DNA of 64,000 nt from assembly GCA_040768665.1 (NCBI GenBank), contig JAXGMN010000063.1, positions 1 to 64,000 of the forward strand, read 5' to 3'. The notes beneath the pieces were generated by a model. It was not told where the DNA came from and made no database searches. It worked only from the letters and a program-made list of their open reading frames with translations. A program made the position numbers and the translations under genes. Shown here one piece after another: positions 16,141-24,008 of this stretch. The DNA is from JABWBD01 sp040768665 (lineage in GTDB: Bacteria; Planctomycetota; Planctomycetia; Pirellulales; Thermoguttaceae). The number at the start of each line of letters is the position of its first letter. Positions within the stretch are counted from its first letter, which is position 1.

Positions 16141-18201
16141 ATGCGACAGCCACTTCGACGAGTTTTCTCAACCATAATTCTCGCCCTTGGCACGTTTGCT
16201 TTGGCAGCGCCCGCCATCGCTCAGTTCAGCGTTGGCCCGTTTGGAAGAGCTGGCGCATCCGGGCAAGAGGAAGCCCCCCCGGTGGTCGTTGCAGCGCAGT
16301 TTTCCGTGGCCACGCCCGAGAAGCCCGCGCGTCTGTTCGTAGCGGCGACCATGAAGCCGACGTGGCATGTCTATTCCATAACCCAGCCGCCCGGCGGTCC
16401 GGTCGCGACCAAGATCACCCTCGCTGAATCTGCGCAGTATCGTCTCACGGGCGACTTCGAGGCGAGCCCTCCGCCGAAGAAGAAGAAGGAAGAGGCCTTC
16501 GGCGGGCTGATGGTGGAAAGCCATTACGACAGGGTTGTTTGGTACGCCCCCATCGAATTCGCCGCCGGTATCGATCCGGCAAATGTGAAAATCGAGGGTA
16601 CCGTTCGCCTCCAGCCCTGCGATCCGAACAGTTGTTTGCCGCCCGAGCGATTGCCGTTTACGGCGGCGTTTGGGCCCGGTTTGCCCCTGCCGGAAGAGAA
16701 GCAAGAGACGGCGGAAAAGGCGGACGTGGCGCCAGACGCAGCGGACGTGCCGCGTGCGGACGCACAAGACAGCTCCGGAGGGCAGGGTGCCCCAGCCTTC
16801 AATCCTGAGGCGGTTGTCGTCGACGAGCAGGCGAAACTCCGCGAGACCTCTCTACCGCTGGCGCTTCTGCTGGGCTTTGTCGGCGGGCTGATCCTGAACC
16901 TCATGCCGTGCGTGCTGCCCGTGATCGGCCTGAAGATCCTCTCCTTTGTCGAACAGGCGGGCCACAGCCGCAGACAGGCCCTGCTGCTGAATATCTGGTA
17001 TTCCGCCGGCCTGCTCTCCGTATTTCTCGTGCTGGCGACACTGGCCGCCTTTCTGGGATTCGGGTGGGGGCAACTGTTCAGCATCAAGGAGTTCAACATC
17101 ACCCTGGCGGCCATTGTGTTTGCCATGGGACTGAGTTTCCTCGGGGTCTGGGAGATCCCGATCCCCGGGTTCGTCGGCAGCGGCCGGGCCAGCGCCTTGG
17201 CCCAGCGCGAGGGCGCCGGCGGCGCGTTTGCGAAGGGAGTGCTTACCACCATTCTCGCCACGCCCTGCAGCGCCCCGTTTCTCGGAAGCGCGCTGGCCTG
17301 GGCGGTCTATCAGCCCCGCCCGATCATCTACGGTGTATTCACCGCAATCGGCTTGGGAATGGCCAGTCCGTACCTGCTGATCGGGGCATTTCCCGGCTTG
17401 ATGCGTTGGATGCCGAAGCCGGGCGCATGGATGGAAACCTTCAAGCAAATCATGGGATTTGTGCTGATGGGCACGGTCGTCTTCCTGTTGACGGTTATCT
17501 CCTGGGAATACGTGGTGCCGACGGTTGCCTTGCTGTTCGGGATCTGGTTTGCTTGCTGGTGGATCGGCCGGGTGCCGTACACCGCCGATGCGGGCACGCG
17601 AATCCGAGGATGGCTTTCGGCCCTGGCGATCACGGGGATCGCCTGGCTCGTCTCCTTCGGATGGCTGGCCGATGAGATGGCAAGCCGTTTTGAGAAGCGG
17701 ATCGACCAGCGGAGCACCGAGCGGCTTGCGGAAGCCGCCGCGGCCGGGACTCCGCTGGCCGCCATGGCCGAGCCGCCCAGCAAGTCCCCCGACACAGACG
17801 GCCTGCCGTGGCAGGCGTTCAGTCGACCCTATTTCGAGCAGTTGGTCGCCGCGGGCAAGACGGTTTTGATCGATTTCACGGCCGATTGGTGCCTGACCTG
17901 CAAGACCCTGGAGGCGGCCTACCTCAACACGGACGAGGTCCGCCGCCTCGTCGACGCCCTGGACGTTGTGACCCTGAAGGCGGACTGGACAAACGCCGAT
18001 CCGGAGGTCACGGAAATGCTGAAGTTGCTGGGAAGCAAGCAGGTCCCCGTAGTCGCCGTGTTTCCAGGCCGTAATCCCAACAATCCGATTGCGCTGATCG
18101 ACGGCTACACGCGACAGTCGGTCCTGGAGGCCTTGCAGAAAGCCGGGCCTTCTCTGCCGCGACCGCAGCCGCTCTCGACGGGGACAGCGTATCTTCGATA
18201 G
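16141..18201 (+). CDS. DsbD-like thiol:disulfide interchange protein
   Basis: 686 residues from ATG 16141, with a signal peptide (FSTIILALGTFALAAPAIA). The N-terminal DsbD-alpha-like periplasmic domain carries Cys in QPCDPNSCLPP. The central multi-pass domain starts LALLLGFVGGLILNLMPCVL and has a second Cys in TTILATPCSAPFLGSAL. The C-terminal thioredoxin domain has TADWCLTCKTLE. Together these would pass electrons from cytoplasmic thioredoxin across the membrane to exported thiol proteins. The three domains are in standard DsbD order. No partner gene is adjacent. Confidence 0.92.
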   Translation: MRQPLRRVFSTIILALGTFALAAPAIAQFSVGPFGRAGASGQEEAPPVVVAAQFSVATPEKPARLFVAATMKPTWHVYSITQPPGGPVATKITLAESAQYRLTGDFEASPPPKKKKEEAFGGLMVESHYDRVVWYAPIEFAAGIDPANVKIEGTVRLQPCDPNSCLPPERLPFTAAFGPGLPLPEEKQETAEKADVAPDAADVPRADAQDSSGGQGAPAFNPEAVVVDEQAKLRETSLPLALLLGFVGGLILNLMPCVLPVIGLKILSFVEQAGHSRRQALLLNIWYSAGLLSVFLVLATLAAFLGFGWGQLFSIKEFNITLAAIVFAMGLSFLGVWEIPIPGFVGSGRASALAQREGAGGAFAKGVLTTILATPCSAPFLGSALAWAVYQPRPIIYGVFTAIGLGMASPYLLIGAFPGLMRWMPKPGAWMETFKQIMGFVLMGTVVFLLTVISWEYVVPTVALLFGIWFACWWIGRVPYTADAGTRIRGWLSALAITGIAWLVSFGWLADEMASRFEKRIDQRSTERLAEAAAAGTPLAAMAEPPSKSPDTDGLPWQAFSRPYFEQLVAAGKTVLIDFTADWCLTCKTLEAAYLNTDEVRRLVDALDVVTLKADWTNADPEVTEMLKLLGSKQVPVVAVFPGRNPNNPIALIDGYTRQSVLEALQKAGPSLPRPQPLSTGTAYLR

Positions 18202-18295
18202 CCGAATCGCCAACCGTATTGCACGGAGAAGCTCGCTTCCGGCGCTTCGCTAGCGGCAACGGTGAAGTTTTTTTTGCCTTTGTCCAAGAAAACCG

Positions 18296-18324
18296 TTGTC
18301 GAAATTGCATTGTCATCTTATGAT
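18296..18324 (+). promoter_or_regulatory. Sigma70-like promoter for the ATP-grasp gene
   Basis: -35 TTGTCG (18296-18301), 17-bp spacer, -10 TATGAT (18319-18324), about 95 bp before the ATG at 18419. A strong AAAGGAGGAG occurs in the leader (18336) without an adjacent start codon. Confidence 0.45.
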
Positions 18325-18418
18325 TGTCCGAATAAAGGAGGAGAATCCGGTAAGCATCGCTTCGTGGGCCGCTCAGTAAGAGCAAAGGATCACGACACCT
18401 GACACCAGGACAACCGTA

Positions 18419-19432
18419 ATGGAAACAGCAGCCGAGCTGCCTGTTCTGCTGATTTACGACATCGATCCATTATGGACACCCGCGGAACAGGCAGAAGTCG
18501 ACCGCGAAAGTCGCCGTCTCGGTTTTGCCATGCGGCGACAGGGCCATTCGGTTTCGCTGTTGCCGGTAGCCGATCGCGACCTTCGCGGAGCGCTTTCACC
18601 CTATCGGCCGCGCGACGTTCTCGTTTTCAACTGGTGCGAGGGCCTTCCCGGGGTCAGTCGCAGCGATGCGCTGGTGGCCGAAACGCTGGAACAGCTCGAT
18701 TTCACGTATACCGGCGCATCGGCGGAAACCCTGGAACTGAGCTACGACAAGCCGCAGGTAAAGCGTCTGCTGGATTCGCACGGCATTGCTACCCCGCGGT
18801 GGACCCTCTGTAAATCGGCCCGCGTGCCGCCGTGGGACGTCTTCCCGGCGATCGTGAAACCGGCCTGGGAGCATTGCAGCGTCGGTGTCGACGCCGGGGC
18901 CGTGGTTTCCGACCCCCGGGAGCTCAGCCGGCGGGTGGCTTACGTCCTGGAGACGTTCGATCAGCCGGCCCTGGTCGAGGATTTCATCGACGGCCCCGAG
19001 TTCCACGTTCCCGTTTGGGGGAATGAACAGGTGGAGGTATTGCCCGCAGTCGAACGGGACTTCACGGCCCTGGACGACATGCGCAAACACCTCTGTTCCT
19101 ACGATGCGAAGTTCGTTCCGGAGTCGGAGGCCTATCAGAAGATCAAGACCTGGGTCCCGGCCCGGCTCTCCGAAGACGAGCGGGAGAGCCTCGAAGCGAC
19201 GGCAAGAGCGGCCTATCAGGCCCTCGGATGTCGCGATTACGGACGGATCGACGTCCGTTTCCGCGACGGCGTCTTCTACGTGATCGACATTAACCCCAAC
19301 GCCGACATCAGTGCCGACGCAAGCATCGCTCTGGCCGCGTCAAAGGCCGGATACTGCTATGGCGCGGTGGGCAGCCGGGTCGTGAAGCTCGCCGCCGAAC
19401 GCCATCCTCAGAATCTCGCCCCCCACCAATAG
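18419..19432 (+). CDS. ATP-grasp ligase of the D-Ala-D-Ala ligase superfamily
   Basis: 337 residues. The N-terminal pre-ATP-grasp part reads VLLIYDIDPLWTPAEQAEVD; LELSYDKPQVKRLLDSHGIA marks entry to the ATP-grasp fold; FPAIVKPAWEHCSVGV is the ATP-binding lysine region; ALVEDFIDGPEFHV and VIDINPNADISADASIAL carry the metal-binding acidic residues. It is cytoplasmic, forming an amide or peptide-type bond; the substrate is unknown. Housekeeping Ddl has a different N-terminus, so a specialised role is likely. Its 3' end overlaps that of a convergent C39-like peptidase gene by 25 bp. Confidence 0.85.
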   Translation: METAAELPVLLIYDIDPLWTPAEQAEVDRESRRLGFAMRRQGHSVSLLPVADRDLRGALSPYRPRDVLVFNWCEGLPGVSRSDALVAETLEQLDFTYTGASAETLELSYDKPQVKRLLDSHGIATPRWTLCKSARVPPWDVFPAIVKPAWEHCSVGVDAGAVVSDPRELSRRVAYVLETFDQPALVEDFIDGPEFHVPVWGNEQVEVLPAVERDFTALDDMRKHLCSYDAKFVPESEAYQKIKTWVPARLSEDERESLEATARAAYQALGCRDYGRIDVRFRDGVFYVIDINPNADISADASIALAASKAGYCYGAVGSRVVKLAAERHPQNLAPHQ

Positions 19433-20298
19433 CTGCACAGAAGAGCGGTGAGCTGCGCGGCCAAGAATGTCGTGTCGGTATCCGGGGAGATCCGGATTCC
19501 CGAGGAGCTCGCTACCGTCGTGTAGTCCCGATAGAACGTGCGGAGATCGCCGCGGGTTCGCTGGCCGTTTCCACCCGCCCAATGGGTAATGCTATCCATA
19601 ATGAGTTCCTCGTTGTTTTCCAGAAACTCCGCCAGAAACGGCCCTTCTTCGATCTGGCGACCATCGGGGCTCGCCAGAGCGGCCATTTCCGCCAGATCGT
19701 TTGCCATCCCCTCGGCCGTATCCGCGGAACCGCGTTCACACAGGCGGAGCCAAGACTCCGAAATTTGCCACTTCGGAGGCTGGCCGTCTTCGTGGCTCAA
19801 CAAGATGGCGAAGTATTGATCCGGTTCGTACGAATCTCCCCCCGACGCGACATTCCACGCGTTGCGGATCAGAGTCGCCTCGGACCATCGAAAAAAAACG
19901 GTCTTCTCCTTGGGATCGACGATGATGAACTTGCGTTGCCTGGTCAGGTAGCCGATGACCGCCACCCAGTGGTCAAAATGCTTCGAGAGCAGAATGGCAG
20001 GATTGCCTTGGCGAAGGTGCAGCCGCAACCGGCGAGCGAATTCCTTTCCTTTGCTGCGGTCGTCCAGCAGAACAAAGTCCGATCGGACTCCGAATGCCCG
20101 GGCGGCGCGCCGCAGGCCGCGCTCATCCACCCCATGCGTGAACACGCTCACCGACTTGCCGGCCGCCGCCGCCAACTGCGTCTGCGTCGCGGAAATCCCC
20201 AGGATAAACAGACATGCGGAAAGGCTGCACGGGCCGCAATGGCTCGGAAGCTGTAGTTGGCATAGAGGAGCGAAAGGGCGTTGTTTTCGAGTTTTCAT
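19408..20298 (-). CDS. C39-like cysteine peptidase-domain protein
   Basis: 296 residues from ATG 20298; no clear ribosome-binding site. A papain-like C39-type catalytic set is visible in order: Cys in LPSHCGPCSLSACLFILG, His in SKHFDHWVAVIGYL, and Asp in RKFIIVDPKEKTVFF. The N-terminal 20 residues are not a clear signal peptide. The roughly 110 C-terminal residues are not recognised. It is convergent with the ATP-grasp gene and could process or cleave the same product, but this is inference from position only. Confidence 0.7.
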   Translation of the reverse strand: MKTRKQRPFAPLCQLQLPSHCGPCSLSACLFILGISATQTQLAAAAGKSVSVFTHGVDERGLRRAARAFGVRSDFVLLDDRSKGKEFARRLRLHLRQGNPAILLSKHFDHWVAVIGYLTRQRKFIIVDPKEKTVFFRWSEATLIRNAWNVASGGDSYEPDQYFAILLSHEDGQPPKWQISESWLRLCERGSADTAEGMANDLAEMAALASPDGRQIEEGPFLAEFLENNEELIMDSITHWAGGNGQRTRGDLRTFYRDYTTVASSSGIRISPDTDTTFLAAQLTALLCSYWWGARF

Positions 20299-20507
20299 GG
20301 ATTTGAGAAGAGCGTGGTTCCCCGAGACTCACACTCAAGCGTGCCGCCTCCGTCCCGAGTTGTCAACGGCAGTGCGAAACAACCGACTCCCACCTAGAGG
20401 AAGGGGTGCCGAGATCTAGTTCGCCCGAGCGGTTAGATGATGTCCATCGAGAGTGCAGCTCGCCCAGTTTGGAGGATTCAGGAGACGGAGTCCCGAGCTG
20501 CCCCGAG

Positions 20508-20894
20508 CTAGATCATCGGCTCATCCCGTCGGCAGAGCTGGATAGGATAGCCCCAGGGGTCTCGGAGCATCGCCAAGCGGTCTCCAGCCGCAGTCAGTTC
20601 GACTTCCCCGACCGCGGAAGCCCCCGCATTCAGGAGCTCGTCGCGCGTGCCGTCGACGTCTTCGACGGTGAAGGCAAGATGGAGCACCAAAGGATCGAGC
20701 GACGCATAGTCGGGCACGGTCGCTCGAGGGTTGTTATAGATCTCGATCATCAGGCGGCCCGAACCATCGGCCAGAAAGTGCGTGTACGGCGGTTTGTCCA
20801 TCTTGCGGCGAATGCAGAAGCCTAGATGCTGGACGTACCACTGTGCGACCGCCGTCGGGTCGCCCACCATGTAGCCGATATGTTCAATACGCAT
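20508..20894 (-). CDS. VOC (glyoxalase/bleomycin-resistance/dioxygenase-like) protein
   Basis: 128 residues from ATG 20894, where the fold begins MRIEHIGYMVGDPTAVAQWY; upstream codons to 21002 are unlikely. The paired beta-alpha-beta-beta-beta units are visible (HFLADGSGRLMIEIYNNP, LVLHLAFTVEDVDGTRDELL, MLRDPWGYPIQLCRR), with candidate metal ligands His in IEHIG, Glu in IEIYN and His in VLHLAF. Substrate unknown. Confidence 0.8.
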   Translation of the reverse strand: MRIEHIGYMVGDPTAVAQWYVQHLGFCIRRKMDKPPYTHFLADGSGRLMIEIYNNPRATVPDYASLDPLVLHLAFTVEDVDGTRDELLNAGASAVGEVELTAAGDRLAMLRDPWGYPIQLCRRDEPMI

Positions 20895-21136
20895 CGCGAG
20901 AACTCGAAGGGCTGTGAACTGAAGACTTTCGTCCCAATTTGAAGGATCGGCTAGAAAATGCAAGGGGATGATCAACCGGATGCGGTTTCTTCGTTCCGGC
21001 AAAGGGCCTCGTTCCGTCTTGCGGCATCACGGACCGAAGAAGAGATACCCCCTCGCACTGGCTGTCCGGCAGTTGACACCAGCCGCCCTGCCGCGAGAAT
21101 CAGGATAACAGTCGTCCAATCTCGCGAGGCCCTGCC

Positions 21137-22405
21137 ATGTTCGCTCGTGACAATCCGGAAGTCTTGGTGGTCGGTGCCGGGCCGGTGGGTCTTTTTGCAG
21201 CGTTGTCGTTGGCGAAGCAAGGCGTTCGCGTGCAGATTGTCGACCGCGAGTGGCGCACTGGCGCCCATAGCTACGCCCTTGCTTTGCATGGCCATTCGCT
21301 CCAGCTCCTTGAGGAGTTGGGGCTTGCCAACGCGATTCTCGAGCAAGCCCATCGTGTCGATACCGTGGGGCTGTACGACGCGAAAGCCCGGCGAACGGAG
21401 ATGCGGCTCTTGGATCCGGGTGGTCCCTTCCCTTTCATGGCCGTGATGCCTCAGGATCGGCTCGAACGCGTCCTGGAGAAAGCCCTTGAGGATCATGGAG
21501 TCCAGGTCCAGTGGAACCACGAGGTCGCCCGGCTGGAACAGAACGAAAAGCAGGTCTCGGCGACCATCCACCGCCTCGAGAAGCAATCCGCCGGATACGC
21601 GGTCGCGCGCACGGAGTGGGTCATCGCCAACACGATCCAAGTGCGTGCCCCGTTCGTTATCGGCGCAGACGGCCATCGCTCCACCGTCCGCCGGTCGTTG
21701 GGGATTGAGTTCGCCGAGATGCAACCGCCCCAGCATTTCGCCGTCTTCGAGTTCCGCACGGACGCGGAACTGGGCAAGGAGATGCGGGTCGCATTCACCC
21801 GGACCGGCACGAACGTCCTTTGGCCGTTGCCGGATGGCCTCTGCCGCTGGAGCTTTCAACTCGCCGACTTCAATCTTCCCGCGTCAACGCGGAAGAAAGA
21901 CCGGGTAATCGTCCAGGAGGTCGGCGGGGCGGAGTTTCCGGTTATTGCGGCACAACGGCTGCGGACCCTGGCGGCCGAAAACGCGGGTTGGTTTCGCGGC
22001 AGCATCGAGGAGATCCAATGGCAGATTGCCGTTCGCTTCGAGCGCCGCCTGGCGGAACGGTTCGGTCAGCGGCGGCTTTGGCTTGCCGGCGACGCGGGCC
22101 ACACCACCAGCCCCGTAGGCATGCAGAGCATGAACATCGGTTTCCGCGAAGCCCAGTCGCTCGCCGAAGCGATCAGCTCGGCGTTGCGAGGCAAGGGGTC
22201 GGCCGACGCACTGGAGTCCTATGGCCGTCATCGTACCGACGAGTGGCGATTTCTGTTTGGCATCGGCGGCGGACTTGTGTCTACGGCCGCAACCGATCCC
22301 TGGGTCGCAGAGCACACGGACCGGCTGTTGCCCTGCATTCCCGCGTCGCGTGATGTCTACGCAAGGCTGGCGGAACAACTCGGGCTTCGGCCGAGGCCGT
22401 CTTAA
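21137..22405 (+). CDS. FAD-dependent aromatic-hydroxylase-type monooxygenase
   Basis: 422 residues. Rossmann GxGxxG at the N-terminus (VLVVGAGPVGLFAALSLAKQ), the DG motif region (FVIGADGHRSTVRRSLGIEF), and the FAD-ribityl GD motif (RLWLAGDAGHTTSPVGMQSM) are in class A flavoprotein hydroxylase order. Probably hydroxylates an aromatic or polyketide-like compound using NAD(P)H and O2. The length is shorter than two-domain phenol hydroxylases, fitting the single-component group. Its last 4 bp overlap the end of the convergent oxidoreductase gene. Confidence 0.87.
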   Translation: MFARDNPEVLVVGAGPVGLFAALSLAKQGVRVQIVDREWRTGAHSYALALHGHSLQLLEELGLANAILEQAHRVDTVGLYDAKARRTEMRLLDPGGPFPFMAVMPQDRLERVLEKALEDHGVQVQWNHEVARLEQNEKQVSATIHRLEKQSAGYAVARTEWVIANTIQVRAPFVIGADGHRSTVRRSLGIEFAEMQPPQHFAVFEFRTDAELGKEMRVAFTRTGTNVLWPLPDGLCRWSFQLADFNLPASTRKKDRVIVQEVGGAEFPVIAAQRLRTLAAENAGWFRGSIEEIQWQIAVRFERRLAERFGQRRLWLAGDAGHTTSPVGMQSMNIGFREAQSLAEAISSALRGKGSADALESYGRHRTDEWRFLFGIGGGLVSTAATDPWVAEHTDRLLPCIPASRDVYARLAEQLGLRPRPS

Positions 22406-23694
22406 CGGACCTCCGGCAACTCAAATCCCTTCCGGTGCTCGCGGCCGACGTATTGGTTTGCCTCCTCGTCGTCGAATGTTTCCGTCGCGGGGTCCAGGCG
22501 GAGCTTCTTACCCGTCCGCCAGGAAATGTTCCCGGCGTGGCACATCACGGTGCTGACGTGCCCCGAATAAATCTCCTGGTTGAGCGATTCGCGCTTTCGG
22601 CTGCGGACCGCGTCGAGGAAATTCCGGATATGGGCCTGTTGCGTCTGGCTCGAGTTGCCATCGCCCTGCTTGACCACCTTTCCGGCGCCGTCGTACGCCG
22701 TCCAGGAGTTGTTCGTCAGCAGGATCCAGCCGTTTTCTCCGTATACCGCCGCCCCTTCGGTGATCCCGAACAACCTCGGCTGGGACCACAGCCGCATCTC
22801 GTACTCGACGATCTTGCCGGGATATTCGAAGGTGATCAGTTGCGTGTCCGGCCACTGCTGATCGTCTTCGAAGAAGAACTTGCCGCCGGAACAGCAGATA
22901 GCCTGAGGCATCGCCTCCAGCCCCATCACCCACCGGCAGTAGTCAATGCGGTGCACGCCGTCGTTGCCCAGATCGCCCGTGCCGTAGTCGAAGAGCCACC
23001 GCCAGGCCCCGCCGACGATCGACCGGTTGTACGGCCGCTCCGGCGCCGGGCCTTGCCACAAGTGGTAGTCAAGTTCTGCCGGCGACTGGCTATCCGGGGC
23101 AAGGTGTACGGCACCATTGCGACACGTCTCCCAGGCCCTTCCAAAGATCACCTTTCCCAACCCACCACTCTGGATGTAGGCAATGGCATCGCGCATGAAA
23201 GGGGCGCTGCGGATCTGGGTGCCGACCTGCACCATGCGGTTGTGCTTCCGCGCGGCAGCCACGGCTACCTTGCCCTCGCGAATATTGTGGCTGGCGGGCT
23301 TCTCGACGTAGACGTCCTTGCCGGCGAGGCAGGCGTGGATCGTGGGCAGCGCGTGCCAGTGATCGGGCGTGGCGACCATGAACACGTCGACCGACTCGTC
23401 CTCCAACAACGTGCGGTAGTCGTTGACCTGCTTGGGCATGAGCCCGGTCTTCTCCTTCATCTCCGACGCCCGCTGCCGGCGAGTCGACTCGTTCACGTCG
23501 CAGATATGCGTGACGACGCAGTCCGGCTCCGCTGCGAAACTGTTCATCACCGAATTGCCCCGCCCGCGCACGCCGATGCAGGCGACGCTGATCTTGTCGT
23601 TCAGCGCCGGCGCCCCGCGCGCGGCTGCCGCGGTCAGGCCCAGGCCGAGAGCAGTGGACTGTCGGAGAAAGCCGCGACGCGTGGTCAGGAACAT
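22402..23694 (-). CDS. Tat-exported Gfo/Idh/MocA-family oxidoreductase
   Basis: 430 residues. A twin-arginine signal (TTRRGFLRQSTALGLGLTAA) precedes the NAD-binding Rossmann fold (KISVACIGVRGRGNSVMNSF). Family motifs VATPDHWHALPTIHACLAGK and DVYVEKPASHNIREGK, with the catalytic Lys of EKP, are intact. Start ATG 23694 has GAGGAGG upstream. Such exported family members are expanded in planctomycetes; substrates are usually unknown sugars or sugar acids. A minus-strand TATACT lies near 23930 but without a good -35. Confidence 0.9.
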   Translation of the reverse strand: MFLTTRRGFLRQSTALGLGLTAAAARGAPALNDKISVACIGVRGRGNSVMNSFAAEPDCVVTHICDVNESTRRQRASEMKEKTGLMPKQVNDYRTLLEDESVDVFMVATPDHWHALPTIHACLAGKDVYVEKPASHNIREGKVAVAAARKHNRMVQVGTQIRSAPFMRDAIAYIQSGGLGKVIFGRAWETCRNGAVHLAPDSQSPAELDYHLWQGPAPERPYNRSIVGGAWRWLFDYGTGDLGNDGVHRIDYCRWVMGLEAMPQAICCSGGKFFFEDDQQWPDTQLITFEYPGKIVEYEMRLWSQPRLFGITEGAAVYGENGWILLTNNSWTAYDGAGKVVKQGDGNSSQTQQAHIRNFLDAVRSRKRESLNQEIYSGHVSTVMCHAGNISWRTGKKLRLDPATETFDDEEANQYVGREHRKGFELPEVR

Positions 23695-23814
23695 GGGACA
23701 ACCTCCTCAGGGGAAATGGTCGTTGCGAGGCCCAGACAGAACCTGCCGCTCGCAACCCGCCGCACGACCTCGCAGCGATCGATCGGCATCCTGCTGGCAC
23801 CTCCTGAACCGCCT

Positions 23815-23912
23815 AAGAGGCCCGAACAAACGGGGACAGGCACTCTCGCACTCTCCTTGCTCCACCGCTTCTCGATAATTCACCGGGAGCCAGTCCCGTT
23901 TTGTTAGGGCCG
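23815..23912. repeat. GGGACAGGCAC/GAGCCAGTCCC palindromic element, copy 2
   Basis: Left arm AGAGGCCCGAACAAACGGGG (23816-23835) plus ACAGGCAC; right arm GGGAGCCAGTCCCGTTTTGT (23885-23904) plus TAGGGCC. Outer arms match copy 3 at 56175-56277 (in inverted orientation) but not copy 1. It lies in the 314-bp divergent gap between the Gfo/Idh/MocA gene and the DUF1638-hydantoinase gene; the rest of that gap holds nothing else recognised. Confidence 0.75.
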
Positions 23913-24008
23913 AAAAGTCTGCCCCTGAGTATAGTTGCACGAGCCCGCACGCGTCGACCATAATAAAAAATTCCCCTATTGCCATCTTGACTCGGCTCCA
24001 TAACCGAC

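Noticed and set aside
23925..23945. Minus-strand TATACT as promoter for the Gfo/Idh/MocA gene
   Set aside because: No -35-like hexamer at acceptable spacing.
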